Part shown: in pieces, positions 27,801 to 35,022 of the stretch | Numbering within the stretch: position 1 is the first letter of the stretch | How the letters are laid out: each line of letters opens with the position of its first letter | Assembly (NCBI GenBank): GCA_947462335.1 | Contig: OX381704.1 | Coordinates: forward strand, 43,218,942 to 43,282,941 | Direction: 5' to 3' | Length of the DNA: 64,000 nt | Source: Harmothoe impar | Taxonomy: Eukaryota; Annelida; Polychaeta; Phyllodocida; Polynoidae | Notes under the pieces: generated by a model | Told to the model about the DNA's origin: nothing | The model's input: only the letters and a program-made list of their open reading frames with translations | Databases searched by the model: none | Made by a program: the position numbers and the translations under genes

Positions 27801-30800
27801 CTTGGACTTTTCATTTCCGTGAATTTAGCAAAATATGTAGCCTATACTGCGAAATATAATGCGTTGCAGTACCTGCTATCTACATCCATCCTTGCTTCCT
27901 TGACAATGTTCTTCTCCTGTAAGGAATCCTAATTTGACTCGGCTCCTGCTCACATTAGCCAACCACCACCGTCCTCAACTGTGACGTTCCCATGGTAACC
28001 AAACCGTATAATACCATAATATGCACACACATGTCTCCCCCAGGCAATGTAACTCCTTTCATATGGTATCCATTCTATTGTGTATATATATATTTATATG
28101 GTATCACTGCACATCTGCTGGTAATATAATGTCAATACGATGTCATTCATAAATGATAATTCACTGGAGGAGACCTTTGTCATTTCATCTCTTCACGGAC
28201 CCTTCCCCTGTCATTTTACCTTTTTTGGCTTCATGGATTGTTATTTCCTCACTTTTTCGGTCTTTTTAATTCACATGGCTATTATTCTCTAAACGCTTCC
28301 TGTGGAAAATCATCCAAGCGTTTTTGCCTTAGCATGGAGATTAAAAGCAATCTTTACAGATTGTGAATTGGCCAAGGGTCAAAAACAGGCCTCCTTCATA
28401 ACCGCTGTATATTGAACAGTTTCTTTTCCTTTGAAGAGATGTAATAGAAATCTAAAAATCAATATAGGATTAATTTGCTTCTGCCGGTGTTTCGTTTATA
28501 ACTCAGTGTAGTTTGTATTAACTATTTCATATTTCATAGAGTGAGAATCTGACCAATAAATAAGTAATGTAACGTTATTGAATGGTCGTGGCAATAAGAA
28601 GTCTTGGGCCATAACATTTTAAAATATGAATCCACTGTATGCAACCCAGTGGACAATGAAGATCCATATGATCTAGCCGTTAGAGACCCATCTGAAAATG
28701 GGAATGCTATTGTAAGCCTGAATGTCTAAACCATTAACACCTGGAAAAGGGGCCTTGGTGCACCCTACACTAAGGTTCCTTTTTGCAAATCACTTCATTT
28801 ATAATATTTCCTTCACCTTCGGCTGAATATATCCTATGATCTACTCTATGTAGATTCATTTCCAAGAGCTTCCAATAGCATCAAGGAAAGCCTGAAGTAC
28901 GCTACAAATAGCACCAACATAACTCCAAGCATACAGTAACATTCCCACTATATAATTTGTAAGGTCTACAGCAGTGAAGCCATATAACACCCAGCTGATA
29001 GATGCGACAGACAGACCGATGATGACAGGTGTTTTATTCTGCAGGGACACTGTGAGGACCAGACAGAGAGAAATTCTCAACAACTTGAGGTACTCTCTCC
29101 ACATTGGCAACAGGCTTACAAAAATACAATTCTGTGGAAATGATGGACTTGTCAAATGTATTTTTTTGCAGTTATTTGGGGCAACATGAGGGAGGAATTC
29201 GTGCAGATATTGTTCCCTCGCGGATATGTGACAACCTCTCATGTTATGGAATGTAATAACATTCCCCACTCATTCTTGCCATTTCCTTCCTGTCTCCTGT
29301 GTTTTGTGACTGCTCCGACCGAGGAAATACAATCAAAAATGCGTTTAAATATCGAGTATTATTTATGAATAAAGTACTTTGTATGTATTTCCTCTCAGTA
29401 AAGCATTAATTGTATGGGACATGAAAAGAAAGTACTGAAAGTACTGGAAGTACTGAGAGCAGAAGGGGAATGCATAATGATAGATTCTTTCAAATGATAT
29501 TTTCTTCATGATTAAACTGCACTCTTATGTTTCCGTTGAGAAAGTTAGATTCGAACCTATAACTGTAGTGAAAAAGCTCATGTTCATTCGCCTCCATTAA
29601 TTTTTCATTACCTCACCAGCATTGATTATTATTTACCACAAGAAATCAGGGTTGACGAAACCCCTTGTTGGCAGTTGGTATTTTTCTCATCGTACTCTAG
29701 GATGTCCTTCATCACAAATTACTCCATTTGAAAGGGTAGTTGCACCAGGAAGCCCACAGGCACTGCCTTTAAGATGACTATGAGGGTCTGGTATGAAAGG
29801 AGAAATCAACAACCCACAACCCCTAATTTCATTGCCAATCTAAAGGACACTTCCCAGGCCGGGTAGTGCCTTCTGTTATCTGCCAACTGTATAGGAATCA
29901 TGTGGAATATTGTCTGGTTGATAACTCTCCACATGGGCAGAATGTTGATGTAATGCAGTATGTTGTTGGCCGATATTTAATCTGCTGGTTGTGGAGCGAC
30001 GTTTACTGTGCCTTAATTAGAGAGGGTGGCACAGTGCCTAATTGCGGCTTCAGAGCGTCCACTCTATGTAATTACACTGATTAGAGCAGCCATGAAGGCT
30101 TTTAGCTCTGCTTCCTCCACGGAATCTCCCATCTTGTTAACACTACATGCGCCGTGCATTAGGGGGTATGCCTGGCTGATGGTTTAATCCCCTTTTGGTT
30201 TGGTTGACTTTAGGGAACCAGCCTAAGCGTAATTGGCAACTCAACTCGAGTCCCGAGACGTTACAACGATTTGCCGCCCTCACCCGCACCTATCGCCATC
30301 TGGCGGACTACCGGAAGGCCACCGAGAAGCAGCAATATCGGTATGTACTTTGCTTCATGGTGCACCTACTTCACAATATCCACGTCTTATCTTCTTAGCC
30401 CTTTAAAGGGCGCATAGTGCCTAAGTGTACAATGCCCTCTGTCGTGATGGTGCATAAATGCAGTCCTGGTCACACAGAGAAAAGAAACAGCATCAAAAGG
30501 GAGTCTAAGTTGCCTCCAGAATGACTCCCCTGTTTAGGGGGGTCCAGGTCGCCTAAGGAGACACGTTGGGGAGTCATATAGCTCCAGGGGACTCCCTTAG
30601 GCCAGCTAGAGAGTCACCTAGGCTCCCCTAGGCGACCCGGACTCCCCTAAACAGGGAGGAAACCTGGGCTCCTTTTTGACGCTGTTTCTTCTCTCTGTGC
30701 AGTCTATCCGCCATGGCTGCATTTAAACACCAATATAGAGTCGAAATGATGCGGCCCTTGTGAGTTAACTGCTCTCCAAATGGGAGTTGACTAGTATTTC

Positions 30801-32138
30801 ATGTGTTTAACGTGTCTATGCACTCTAAAACATTCTGACAGTGCAGACACTGTACTACACTTGGTTGTTTCACATTTAACGTTATATACTAAGACACTTA
30901 GGATACTTAAGTCATCATACGCATCCCTTCACAAAAATGATATTGTGTGCATTATGACCACCGTCCACTGGGGAAATCCGGCCGATTAAGTCCAGTGGAC
31001 GGTGGCTCTCATATGAATAATACATGTTTTACAGACCACTAATCTCTCAACCCAAAACTTGCAAGTTAATCATGCACCACCAAACTAATCTGAACAACGA
31101 TAGGTCAAGTCAGAGCATCTGTCTCACATGATATAACCCTTTTCTTACATGTCAAAGGTATTACAAACCGATCCTAGAAGGGGTTGGGTTACTAATTGCC
31201 AACGGTCGGTTTAAACAGGGCATCCTCTGATATATTTTTTATGCAACTCATAACTAATTTAAATCATGATGTCAGAAACCCTTCGTGAAAGTTAAGAAAA
31301 CAGATGTAATAGTTGGCAGCAGGAGGCATCCATGGCAATTAGCTGTGTGCTTAATTATTGACATCACCCTCATTACTACCAGCAAGGTGTTGGTGGTACA
31401 AAGAATAAACGCCGGATATATTTTAGTGCTCCATTGTATAGTTTCTGTGTACGTATACATCTCTTTGCAACTTGTAGAATTGCATATATATGTATCATAA
31501 TTTGGGTTTATCATAATGGTATCTATCCTATTCCAGATAGTATTCAGGGTGGCGCCAAGCTTAGCTGCTATGACATTTAAATGTTCACAAATACTTAAAG
31601 TGGGCGTCTCCGACAGTATTTTCTTTCAGAGATTTATTTAGGGTGATTCCTTGGACTGTATAGCATTTCCCTGAAGAGATGATTGTCAATTAGGTTTTAT
31701 TCTTTCAGGAATAATTATTTTTTACTTTGCTGCCGTTTCCTCCTTACATGGCGCTGACTATTTTGTTGTTCTACTTTCACCAACAGAGGCGGGTTGCCAA
31801 TGCAGAGGCCGTTGTTCCTCCACTACCAGGGTGACGCGGAGACCTTTAACATCGGCTACCAGTACCTGTTTGGTAGAGACCTGCTGGTAGCCCCTGTCAT
31901 CGAGCCTGCAGTCACCTCCAAGAGGGTCTACCTGCCCTCAGACACCTGGGAGCACATATACACCGGGCAGGTGTACCCCGGCCCTGGATGGGTCACCGTG
32001 GACGCCCCTATAGGCCAGCCTCCAGTGTTCTTCAGGGTCAATAGCACCTGGAGGGAGAGCTTCCTGGGGGTAAAAGACGTTAGTCGGCTGGACTTTATGG
32101 AGGAGGTGCCTCAGGGTGAGGGTCATGGGGAGCTGTGA
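10158..32138 (+). CDS. Secreted GH31 sulfoquinovosidase-like glycoside hydrolase (10 exons, 727 aa)
   Basis: Join: 10158-10295, 11319-11504, 16684-16873, 17489-17829, 18846-18987, 20021-20239, 21626-21841, 24818-25090, 30214-30340, 31787-32138. The total is 2184 nt, all introns are GT-AG and all joins keep frame. Residues 1-22 form a signal peptide; then come the GH31 N-domain (about 25-250), the (beta/alpha)8 barrel (about 255-590) and C-terminal beta domains. The nucleophile is D423 (GGWMADFSEY) and the acid/base D490 (WAGDQNVDW). Matching E. coli YihQ Q262, Q288, R301, W304 and Y508 are Q280, Q306, R319, W322 and Y526, with identical spacing from Q280 to W322. YihQ uses these residues to bind the sulfonate sugar, so the predicted reaction is hydrolysis of alpha-sulfoquinovosides from plant and algal sulfolipid. 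Other animal GH31 enzymes (GANAB, GAA, SI, MYORG) lack this set. The leader implies secretion or lysosomal targeting. Activity is inferred. Confidence 0.92.
11319..11504 (+). CDS. Hydrolase exon 2: N-terminal beta domain (residues 47-108)
   Basis: It starts after CTGCACAG and ends before GTGGGT, phase 0 at both ends. It contains HHGNWFIDEHLESKIGL, matching the GNFSIKDKLQEKI segment of YihQ. From this GN to the next LRL (exon 3) there are 67 residues, the same number as in YihQ. This shows that no exon is missing in the 5.2-kb intron that follows. Confidence 0.88.
11934..12129. repeat. MITE with internal GCGCAGG repeats
   Basis: TIRs are CTACCGTAATGGCCCGTTTA at the left and its near-complement (TTAAAGGGGCCACTACGGTA) at the right. 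The interior repeats the phrase TAAGCGCAGG at irregular spacing (at least five times), giving an internally iterated non-coding element. Confidence 0.75.
12131..12250. repeat. Foldback element abutting the previous MITE
   Basis: The arms are ATTGGTACCGTCTCTGAAAT... and ...ATACCACAGAGACCGTATCAAT. A second inner pair is formed by TGGGGA/TCCCCA and GGCATATCC/GGATATGGCC. It starts within a few bases of the right end of the neighbouring MITE. Confidence 0.65.
13258..13440. repeat. Dispersed ATGAATGCAGCC / CATGATGCAT repeat cluster
   Basis: TGCAGCC and its complement GGCTGCATTCATGCATCA alternate in both orientations, and the cluster ends in CATCATGACGACC. The same terminal sequence forms a clean foldback at 19121-19191, so both belong to one family. 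Confidence 0.5.
13700..13850. repeat. Compound (GT)n / (GA)n microsatellite
   Basis: An interrupted GT-rich tract near 13705-13745 is followed by a purine-only GGA/GA tract to about 13850. It produces spurious open frames on both strands. Confidence 0.85.
13925..14705. repeat. 0.8-kb foldback element with ~120-170-bp imperfect arms
   Basis: The left arm (about 13930-14095) and right arm (about 14585-14700) are inverted. Both contain TAATTTTAGWAGGTTTRTMR, GACGTCAAAAC, TAAGGTTTATT and repeated ACGTAGATCTACG/AGACGTAAATCTACG motifs. The 480-bp centre is AT-rich and has no transposase. Confidence 0.65.
15416..15495. repeat. Small palindrome with TTAACCCCTT ends
   Basis: TTAACCCCTTCAACAC pairs with GTGTGGAAGGGGTTAA around a short AT-rich loop. 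It resembles the TTAACCCTTTAGGGCC palindrome at 48.4 kb in its terminal sequence. Confidence 0.6.
15913..16600 (-). pseudogene. Non-LTR retrotransposon fragment with reverse-transcriptase core
   Basis: Minus strand, frame-broken. GVQQGSIFGSTLFLAYMND corresponds to the RT 'GVPQGS.LGPLLF..YIND' block. It is followed by LYADDTVV, the catalytic YADD box, and NKLTLNAKQPKYMVFGS, the conserved 'L.lN..Kt.yM.fg' segment. A further frame (15913-16113) carries KMQIIENKALHMCMGLDYRYP, the post-RT 'lq.iqNkaLr...g' region. Frameshifts and internal stops separate the two parts, so it is inactive. It sits in intron 2 of the hydrolase, antisense to it. Confidence 0.85.
16684..16873 (+). CDS. Hydrolase exon 3 (residues 109-171, G172 split)
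   Basis: The acceptor CATTCAG opens directly onto GTGGAGCTG, phase 0, and the donor is CAAG|GTCAGT, phase 1. It encodes YDRLWLRLPAQ, then YGAGEQYSRFDLRG and PIWTREQG. These match the YihQ blocks WLRLAAQ, YGCGEQFSYFDLRG and PLWTSEQG. The GEQ segment lines the GH31 active-site entrance from the N-domain. Confidence 0.92.
17398..17475. repeat. (GTT)n/(GAT)n trinucleotide tract in intron 3
   Basis: Interrupted GTTGTT and GATGATGAT runs occupy most of the last 90 nt of intron 3, ending 13 nt before the exon 4 acceptor. The tract is likely length-variable and gives spurious poly-Met/poly-Ile frames. Confidence 0.85.
17489..17829 (+). CDS. Hydrolase exon 4 (residues 172-285, ends at Q280 motif)
   Basis: The split glycine codon G|GT restores EQG-VGRNK, as in YihQ. 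The exon carries YFPLPTFVSSRRYYCHV (YihQ: FPQPTFVSTQKYYCHV) and ends in ILGVQGGTRK. Q280 in VQGG aligns with YihQ Q262, one of the sulfoquinovose-motif residues. The donor is AAG|GTCAGT, phase 0. Confidence 0.93.
18781..18845 (+). repeat. CTTGAC hexanucleotide array forming the exon 5 acceptor region
   Basis: Seven perfect CTTGAC units are followed by CTGAC, CTTGAC, CTGAC and then CTTGTAG, where AG is the splice acceptor. The array supplies both the pyrimidine-rich tract and many branchpoint-like TTGAC/CTGAC sequences. Read on the other strand it is a head-to-tail run of AAGGTCA, the extended nuclear-receptor half-site. Confidence 0.9.
18846..18987 (+). CDS. Hydrolase exon 5 (residues 286-332, G333 split): Q306, R319, W322
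   Basis: It encodes SGLWIQDWPG, then FGKRVYWDWVWN. Q306 in IQDW aligns with YihQ Q288, R319 with R301 and W322 with W304. These are the residues that contact the C6 sulfonate in YihQ crystal structures, and the intervals of 13 and 3 residues are preserved. Phase 0 in; the donor CCTG|GTTAGC is phase 1. Confidence 0.94.
19121..19191. repeat. GGTCGTCATGATGCA foldback
   Basis: GGTCGTCATGATGCA at the left pairs with TGCATCATGACGACC at the right around a 40-nt loop in intron 5. It is the same family as the cluster at 13.3-13.4 kb. Confidence 0.65.
20021..20239 (+). CDS. Hydrolase exon 6 (residues 333-405, G406 split)
   Basis: It encodes LTYITPNLHS (YihQ: LAYINPYVAS), the GYLV segment and FYCGTVDLTNPAAFEWYK (YihQ: FYGGVVDLTNPEAYAWFK). 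These are barrel strands 3-4 of the GH31 fold. Phase 1 at both ends: acceptor ATATAG|GT, donor AAAG|GTAGGT. Confidence 0.94.
21626..21841 (+). CDS. Hydrolase exon 7 (residues 406-477, G478 split): nucleophile D423
   Basis: It encodes GFGGWMADFSEY, which carries the catalytic nucleophile D423 (YihQ D405). HNGVDARHMHNQFPVLWAK and LGEVMFFMRAGGTG follow, each with a near-identical YihQ counterpart. Phase 1 at both ends: acceptor TTCTAG|GT, donor ACAG|GTGGGT. Confidence 0.95.
23021..23138. repeat. Degenerate copy of the GTCATTGTCGC foldback family (F2 copy 1)
   Basis: The left arm has AAGAGAGTCATTGTCGCCAA and the loop region has AGTGCCTGACTTT. Both match the intact copies at 46.1 and 51.6 kb; the right arm is decayed (TTTCTTTGGCAAGTCATGAC). 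Confidence 0.55.
24340..24728. repeat. GCAGGAGGCAATGCTTGCT minisatellite
   Basis: About eighteen imperfect units of roughly 18-21 nt, built from 'CAGGAGGCAAYRCTTGCTG' with variants, in intron 7 immediately before exon 8. The array keeps a long open frame on the minus strand, which is a repeat artefact. Confidence 0.8.
24818..25090 (+). CDS. Hydrolase exon 8 (residues 478-568, G569 split): acid/base D490, Y526
   Basis: It encodes SQKYTTMTWAGDQNVDWSL with the acid/base D490 (YihQ D472), THFDIGLYTT with Y526 (YihQ Y508, a sulfonate-binding residue) and LMRTHEG. Between TTL and RSEELLLRS there are 16 residues where YihQ has 4, a 12-residue insertion that includes an NMT glycosylation sequon at N543. 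Phase 1 at both ends; the donor is GAGG|GTAAGT. Confidence 0.95.
25385..27787. repeat. 2.4-kb TIR element (AGGGAGTGTTCATT family, F3 copy 1)
   Basis: The terminal inverted repeats, about 50 bp, start AGGGAGTGTTCATTTTTTAA and include GGGGGTTGGTGAGTTT. The interior has G-runs, three phased copies of CATAAAATAACTTGACC/CAAC (25.91-26.01 kb), triplicated inverted modules (25.45-25.77 kb), and diffuse repeats of AATGCACCA. No frame resembles a transposase. It lies in intron 8 of the hydrolase. Confidence 0.75.
25452..25767. repeat. Three-module inverted repeat (one plus, two minus)
   Basis: The module reads AACTTGGGAATTGAACGTTC, GCAACTGGGTAGAATCC, GGTAGGTCACAATGACACAA. It occurs once forward (about 25455-25525) and twice reversed (about 25579-25656 and 25693-25767). 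The forward and first reversed copies can form a hairpin with a 50-nt loop. Frames through it repeat LGIERSQLGRI, which is repeat coding, not a protein. Confidence 0.85.
28856..29038 (-). CDS. Putative transmembrane coding exon, weak SWEET/PQ-loop-like
   Basis: It lies on the minus strand inside intron 8 of the hydrolase. After an acceptor (CCCTGCAG) the frame reads NKTPVIIGLSVASISWVLYG, then FTAVDLTNYIVGMLLYAWSY and a third segment ending SSWK-stop: 60 residues with two hydrophobic helices. SISWVLYGF..VDL resembles the 'W.LYG...D' end of a SWEET-type sugar-transporter triple-helix bundle, though the spacing before the Trp differs by about two residues. The frame stays open for another 77 codons upstream, so the acceptor is not certain. 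Upstream exons were not found. It could be the last exon of a nested gene or a decayed copy. The family call is tentative. Confidence 0.3.
   Translation of the reverse strand, partial: NKTPVIIGLSVASISWVLYGFTAVDLTNYIVGMLLYAWSYVGAICSVLQAFLDAIGSSWK
30214..30340 (+). CDS. Hydrolase exon 9 (residues 569-610, R611 split)
   Basis: The split codon G|GG joins THEG to NQPKRNWQL, as in YihQ THEGNRPGDNWQF. It continues through LQRFAALTRTYRHLADYRK, the helix after the barrel. The acceptor is GACTTTAG and the donor TATCG|GTATGT, phase 2. Confidence 0.92.
30471..30702. repeat. Foldback element, CACAGAGAGAAGAAACAGC ends
   Basis: CACAGAGAAAAGAAACAGCA at the left pairs with GCTGTTTCTTCTCTCTGTG at the right. 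Inner arms GGAGTC, CCTGTTTAGGGG and GGTCGCCTA pair with CCTAGGCGACC and CCCCTAAACAGG. It lies 130 nt into intron 9. Confidence 0.8.
30951..31007. repeat. CCACCGTCCACTGG foldback (F4 copy 1)
   Basis: ATTATGACCACCGTCCACTGG faces CCAGTGGACGGTGGC across about 20 nt. A second, longer copy lies at 33.40-33.50 kb. Confidence 0.75.
31787..32138 (+). CDS. Hydrolase exon 10: C-terminal domains and stop (residues 611-727)
   Basis: It encodes GLPMQRPLFLHYQGD (YihQ: GLPVMRPLFLHYEDD), YQYLFGRDLLVAPV (YihQ: YQYLLGRDILVAPV), DTWEHIYTG and VDAPIGQPPVFFR. An NST sequon follows in FFRVNSTW. About 25 residues past the YihQ-like end there is an acidic tail and a TGA at 32136-32138. The acceptor is CAACAG, with A completing the R611 codon. 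Confidence 0.95.
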
Positions 32139-32678
32139 TACTAGCTGTGGTGGTACGCTAGTCAAACTATACAATTATGGACACCACAGGAATATTTCAA
32201 CTCTATGCTCAACACTCATCTAGGATCATTCCACACAGAACATTGTGTTTCAAAGGCCATATTTTGAGAAATTATCATATGCTTGTATTATTTCACTCTT
32301 ACGCTGTACAGTTTGTATTTGCCATACTTACCCTATCGCATTTTGTACAAGATCTCCTATGTAGTGCACCACAGATCTCATATTACAATGCAATGTATAC
32401 TGTAATACCAAAACTATACCCCAAATTGACAAGTGCACTGTCCTTTTTTCACTTTTAGAGGTGAAATGGATATCAAGCCATATTTATACATAATATTATA
32501 TACTTTACTCATTTTCCTTGACGATAATGGCCTTATCCATTATGCTATGTAAAGTCCTTTGGCTTCGCCTTGGCTGTCTGCAGGATATCCGCAGTCAATA
32601 TGTCAAAATTAATGTAACTTAATATAAATATGTGTTGGTCATCTCAAAATTAATGATACCTATTATAAATATCTCTTG

Positions 32679-32967
32679 GCTGTGTCTCACCAGATCGGGT
32701 CAATGTGAATGTATTTGACCGAGTGCTATCTTTGACCAGGTGCTATCTTTGACTGAGTGCCATCTTTGACCGGCAGCCATAAAAATAAATACCTATCTTT
32801 GATATGTAAGGGATAAAAAAAGAAAATAGCGGTGGTTATATCTTGATTTATATCTTCACCTGCCCTGAATAAACCGCTTTATGTCAGGGGGTCAAAGATG
32901 GCACCCAGTCAAAAATGGCACCAGGTCAAAGACGTTCACATTGGCCTGATCTGGTGAGACGCAACCT
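32679..32967. repeat. Inverted-repeat element in the likely 3' UTR of the hydrolase
   Basis: The arms are GGCTGTGTCTCACCAGATCG... and its reverse complement ending ...GATCTGGTGAGACGCAACC. Inside, TGACC(G/A)GGTGC(T/C)ATCTTTGA is repeated three times in the left arm and twice, inverted, in the right arm. It begins 540 nt after the stop and contains two AATAAA hexamers, so a transcript ending there would carry half or all of a long hairpin. Confidence 0.75.
32784..32789 (+). terminator. Candidate polyadenylation signal AATAAA
   Basis: AATAAA lies 646 nt past the stop; a second lies at 32868-32873. Both are in the loop of the inverted-repeat element. Which is used, if either, cannot be told from sequence. 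Confidence 0.35.
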
Positions 32968-33398
32968 GTTGGTTATATAACATGTATATAGGTGCTCTCG
33001 TTTTCAATATACCAAACGGTAATAACTTCGACGTTGCACATAATTATAAACTTTTTTTTAATCATAATGAGAGAATGGATATGAGTTATTAAGAATAGAT
33101 GCTTGGTATGGTCCTATTATGATCACATGATATGGTATAATTGTAGCTGTATTGTTTCACGTATATAAAGAAAACCTAAAGAAAACAGGTCAGGTAGCCC
33201 CGTCTTTGTTTCTAATCTTTAAATGTCACAGTGTCACATTCGGTTCATATGAGTTCCTGGCTTTTACTAGAGTAAACCCTTATTGCAAACATGTTCAATC
33301 CCAGCTGTCATTCCAGAACATTCATGATTCAACGTCAACTTCTCTTGTCACCCACAAGCCGTTACTGCAGTTGCCAGCCTCGATATGCCCAGTTTCGC

Positions 33399-33501
33399 CA
33401 CATTATGGCCACCGTCCACTGGGAACTACTCGACTGAAGTTATATAGGAAATGTATGGGCTTAATCGGCCGAAGTCCCCGGTGGACGTTGGCCATTATGC
33501 A
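33399..33501. repeat. CCACCGTCCACTGG foldback (F4 copy 2)
   Basis: CATTATGGCCACCGTCCACTGG and its inverted partner CCGGTGGACGTTGGCCATTATG enclose a 55-nt centre. The ends match those of the copy at 30.95 kb. Confidence 0.75.
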
Positions 33502-34737
33502 CTATAGCCGACGTTTTCATTTTGTCCGATGGCATTACAACGTTATTGTGTACGATATTTCGAGTTTTCAGGTTTGCTCCATAAACCCCCAGCTTAAATA
33601 TTATGTGAAAGATCACCTAAAGTAATCTTACTTTTTCAGCCAACTTTCAAACGAACTCACTATTCGCAGTTAATAAAATAAAAGATCCCTCAAGAAGTGC
33701 ATCGGACAACAAACTTGGAATCCCCGCATATACGCTCTGCCCCTTCTAGTGACCCATTCTAGGTACGATATATGCTTACCCTTTAAAGGTTCACAGTGTA
33801 CCAAAAATGTTTTAGGGTTATGCGGAAAGGCCAACCGTATGCCGACTTTAGTATAGAGGTCTTTCAAATGTCACATCCATAGACATAGGAAACTCTTACT
33901 CGACATATACCTGTCGGCACAGTCAACCCATATCGTATGGCAGTGCGACAGTGTGAAAAGCCATTGTGGAGATATACATCGGGATGAAAGGGAGCCATAC
34001 TTAGTGTACTTCTTAAAGGGAATCATGCAGGAAGAATCCATAGTTGTCCGCCTCCATTTGAAAGGGGATGTGGTAAGGGTGGGCTCAAAAAGATGGTTAA
34101 AAGGAAATAATGTTCTGGAATTCCATCACAAAATATTATTCTCTATACTGAATGGTAGTGCATTGGAAGTGCTGAATGCGTCCCAGGTCGGCGAACATAT
34201 GTTGTCAGTGCGGTTTACAGTGCATTTGATACCAATCAAAGTTCACAAAGATGCAGCTATTGCTTCTACAGTAACTAAGTCTGTATGCCATTTACATATA
34301 TGTACATAATTGGCCCAAGGATTAGTGCAATACAGAAACCGTCAAGTCTGACGAACTTGTTTAAAATAAGATTGCCTTTAATGTCGATTGGTTATGTAAT
34401 ACAGGAAAAGAAATCTTTACATAAATATAATGCTCATCATACATTCGTCTTTTGGAGCTCTTCATTGCTCTTTACTTTGCTTCTATTACAAGAAAATAGA
34501 GGTTAATTATATATGTCTAATTATTTACATGTATTTGCACCAGGTGCGGGATTTCCCTAAATCATCAACAATTCTGTACAGCAGAACCTTGTATATACAC
34601 ACTTCTCACTTCTCCAAAAGTGACAACAAGTCCTATGTTCCATAGGTCTATAGCTGTGTCACATCACGTGTCCTTGGGTTTACGTCCAGATCCTTAGTTT
34701 AACAAAAACCATTCAGACGTTTTGAGCCATATGACGT

Positions 34738-35022
34738 AAGGGAGTGTTCATTTATTAATTCCAGGGGGGAAGTGGCGAGATTTCGCGTGAAGGCGCGAAA
34801 AAAGTTTACGTTCCCCCCCTCGAGAGCGCATAGAATATTTCGTGCCTCCCCTCACCGAAGGCGCCAACAAATTTTCGTCCCCCCTTTGAATTTTAGTAGT
34901 GCACATGCTTTTTGCTTAAAATGGGCTGAATTTTTTACGCCCGCCTTAAGAGGGGTCAGAATTTGTTATGGAGTGGTCAGAAATTTTAAACTAATATGTA
35001 ACTAATAAATGAACACTCCCTA
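34738..35022. repeat. MITE of the AGGGAGTGTTCATT family (F3 copy 2)
   Basis: AAGGGAGTGTTCATTTATTA pairs with TAATAAATGAACACTCCCTA. The 285-bp interior is G/C-run rich and non-coding. The ends match those of the 2.4-kb element in intron 8. Confidence 0.8.

Noticed and set aside
33152..33625. 157-codon plus frame
   Set aside because: It runs through the CCACCGTCCACTGG foldback element and has no domain.
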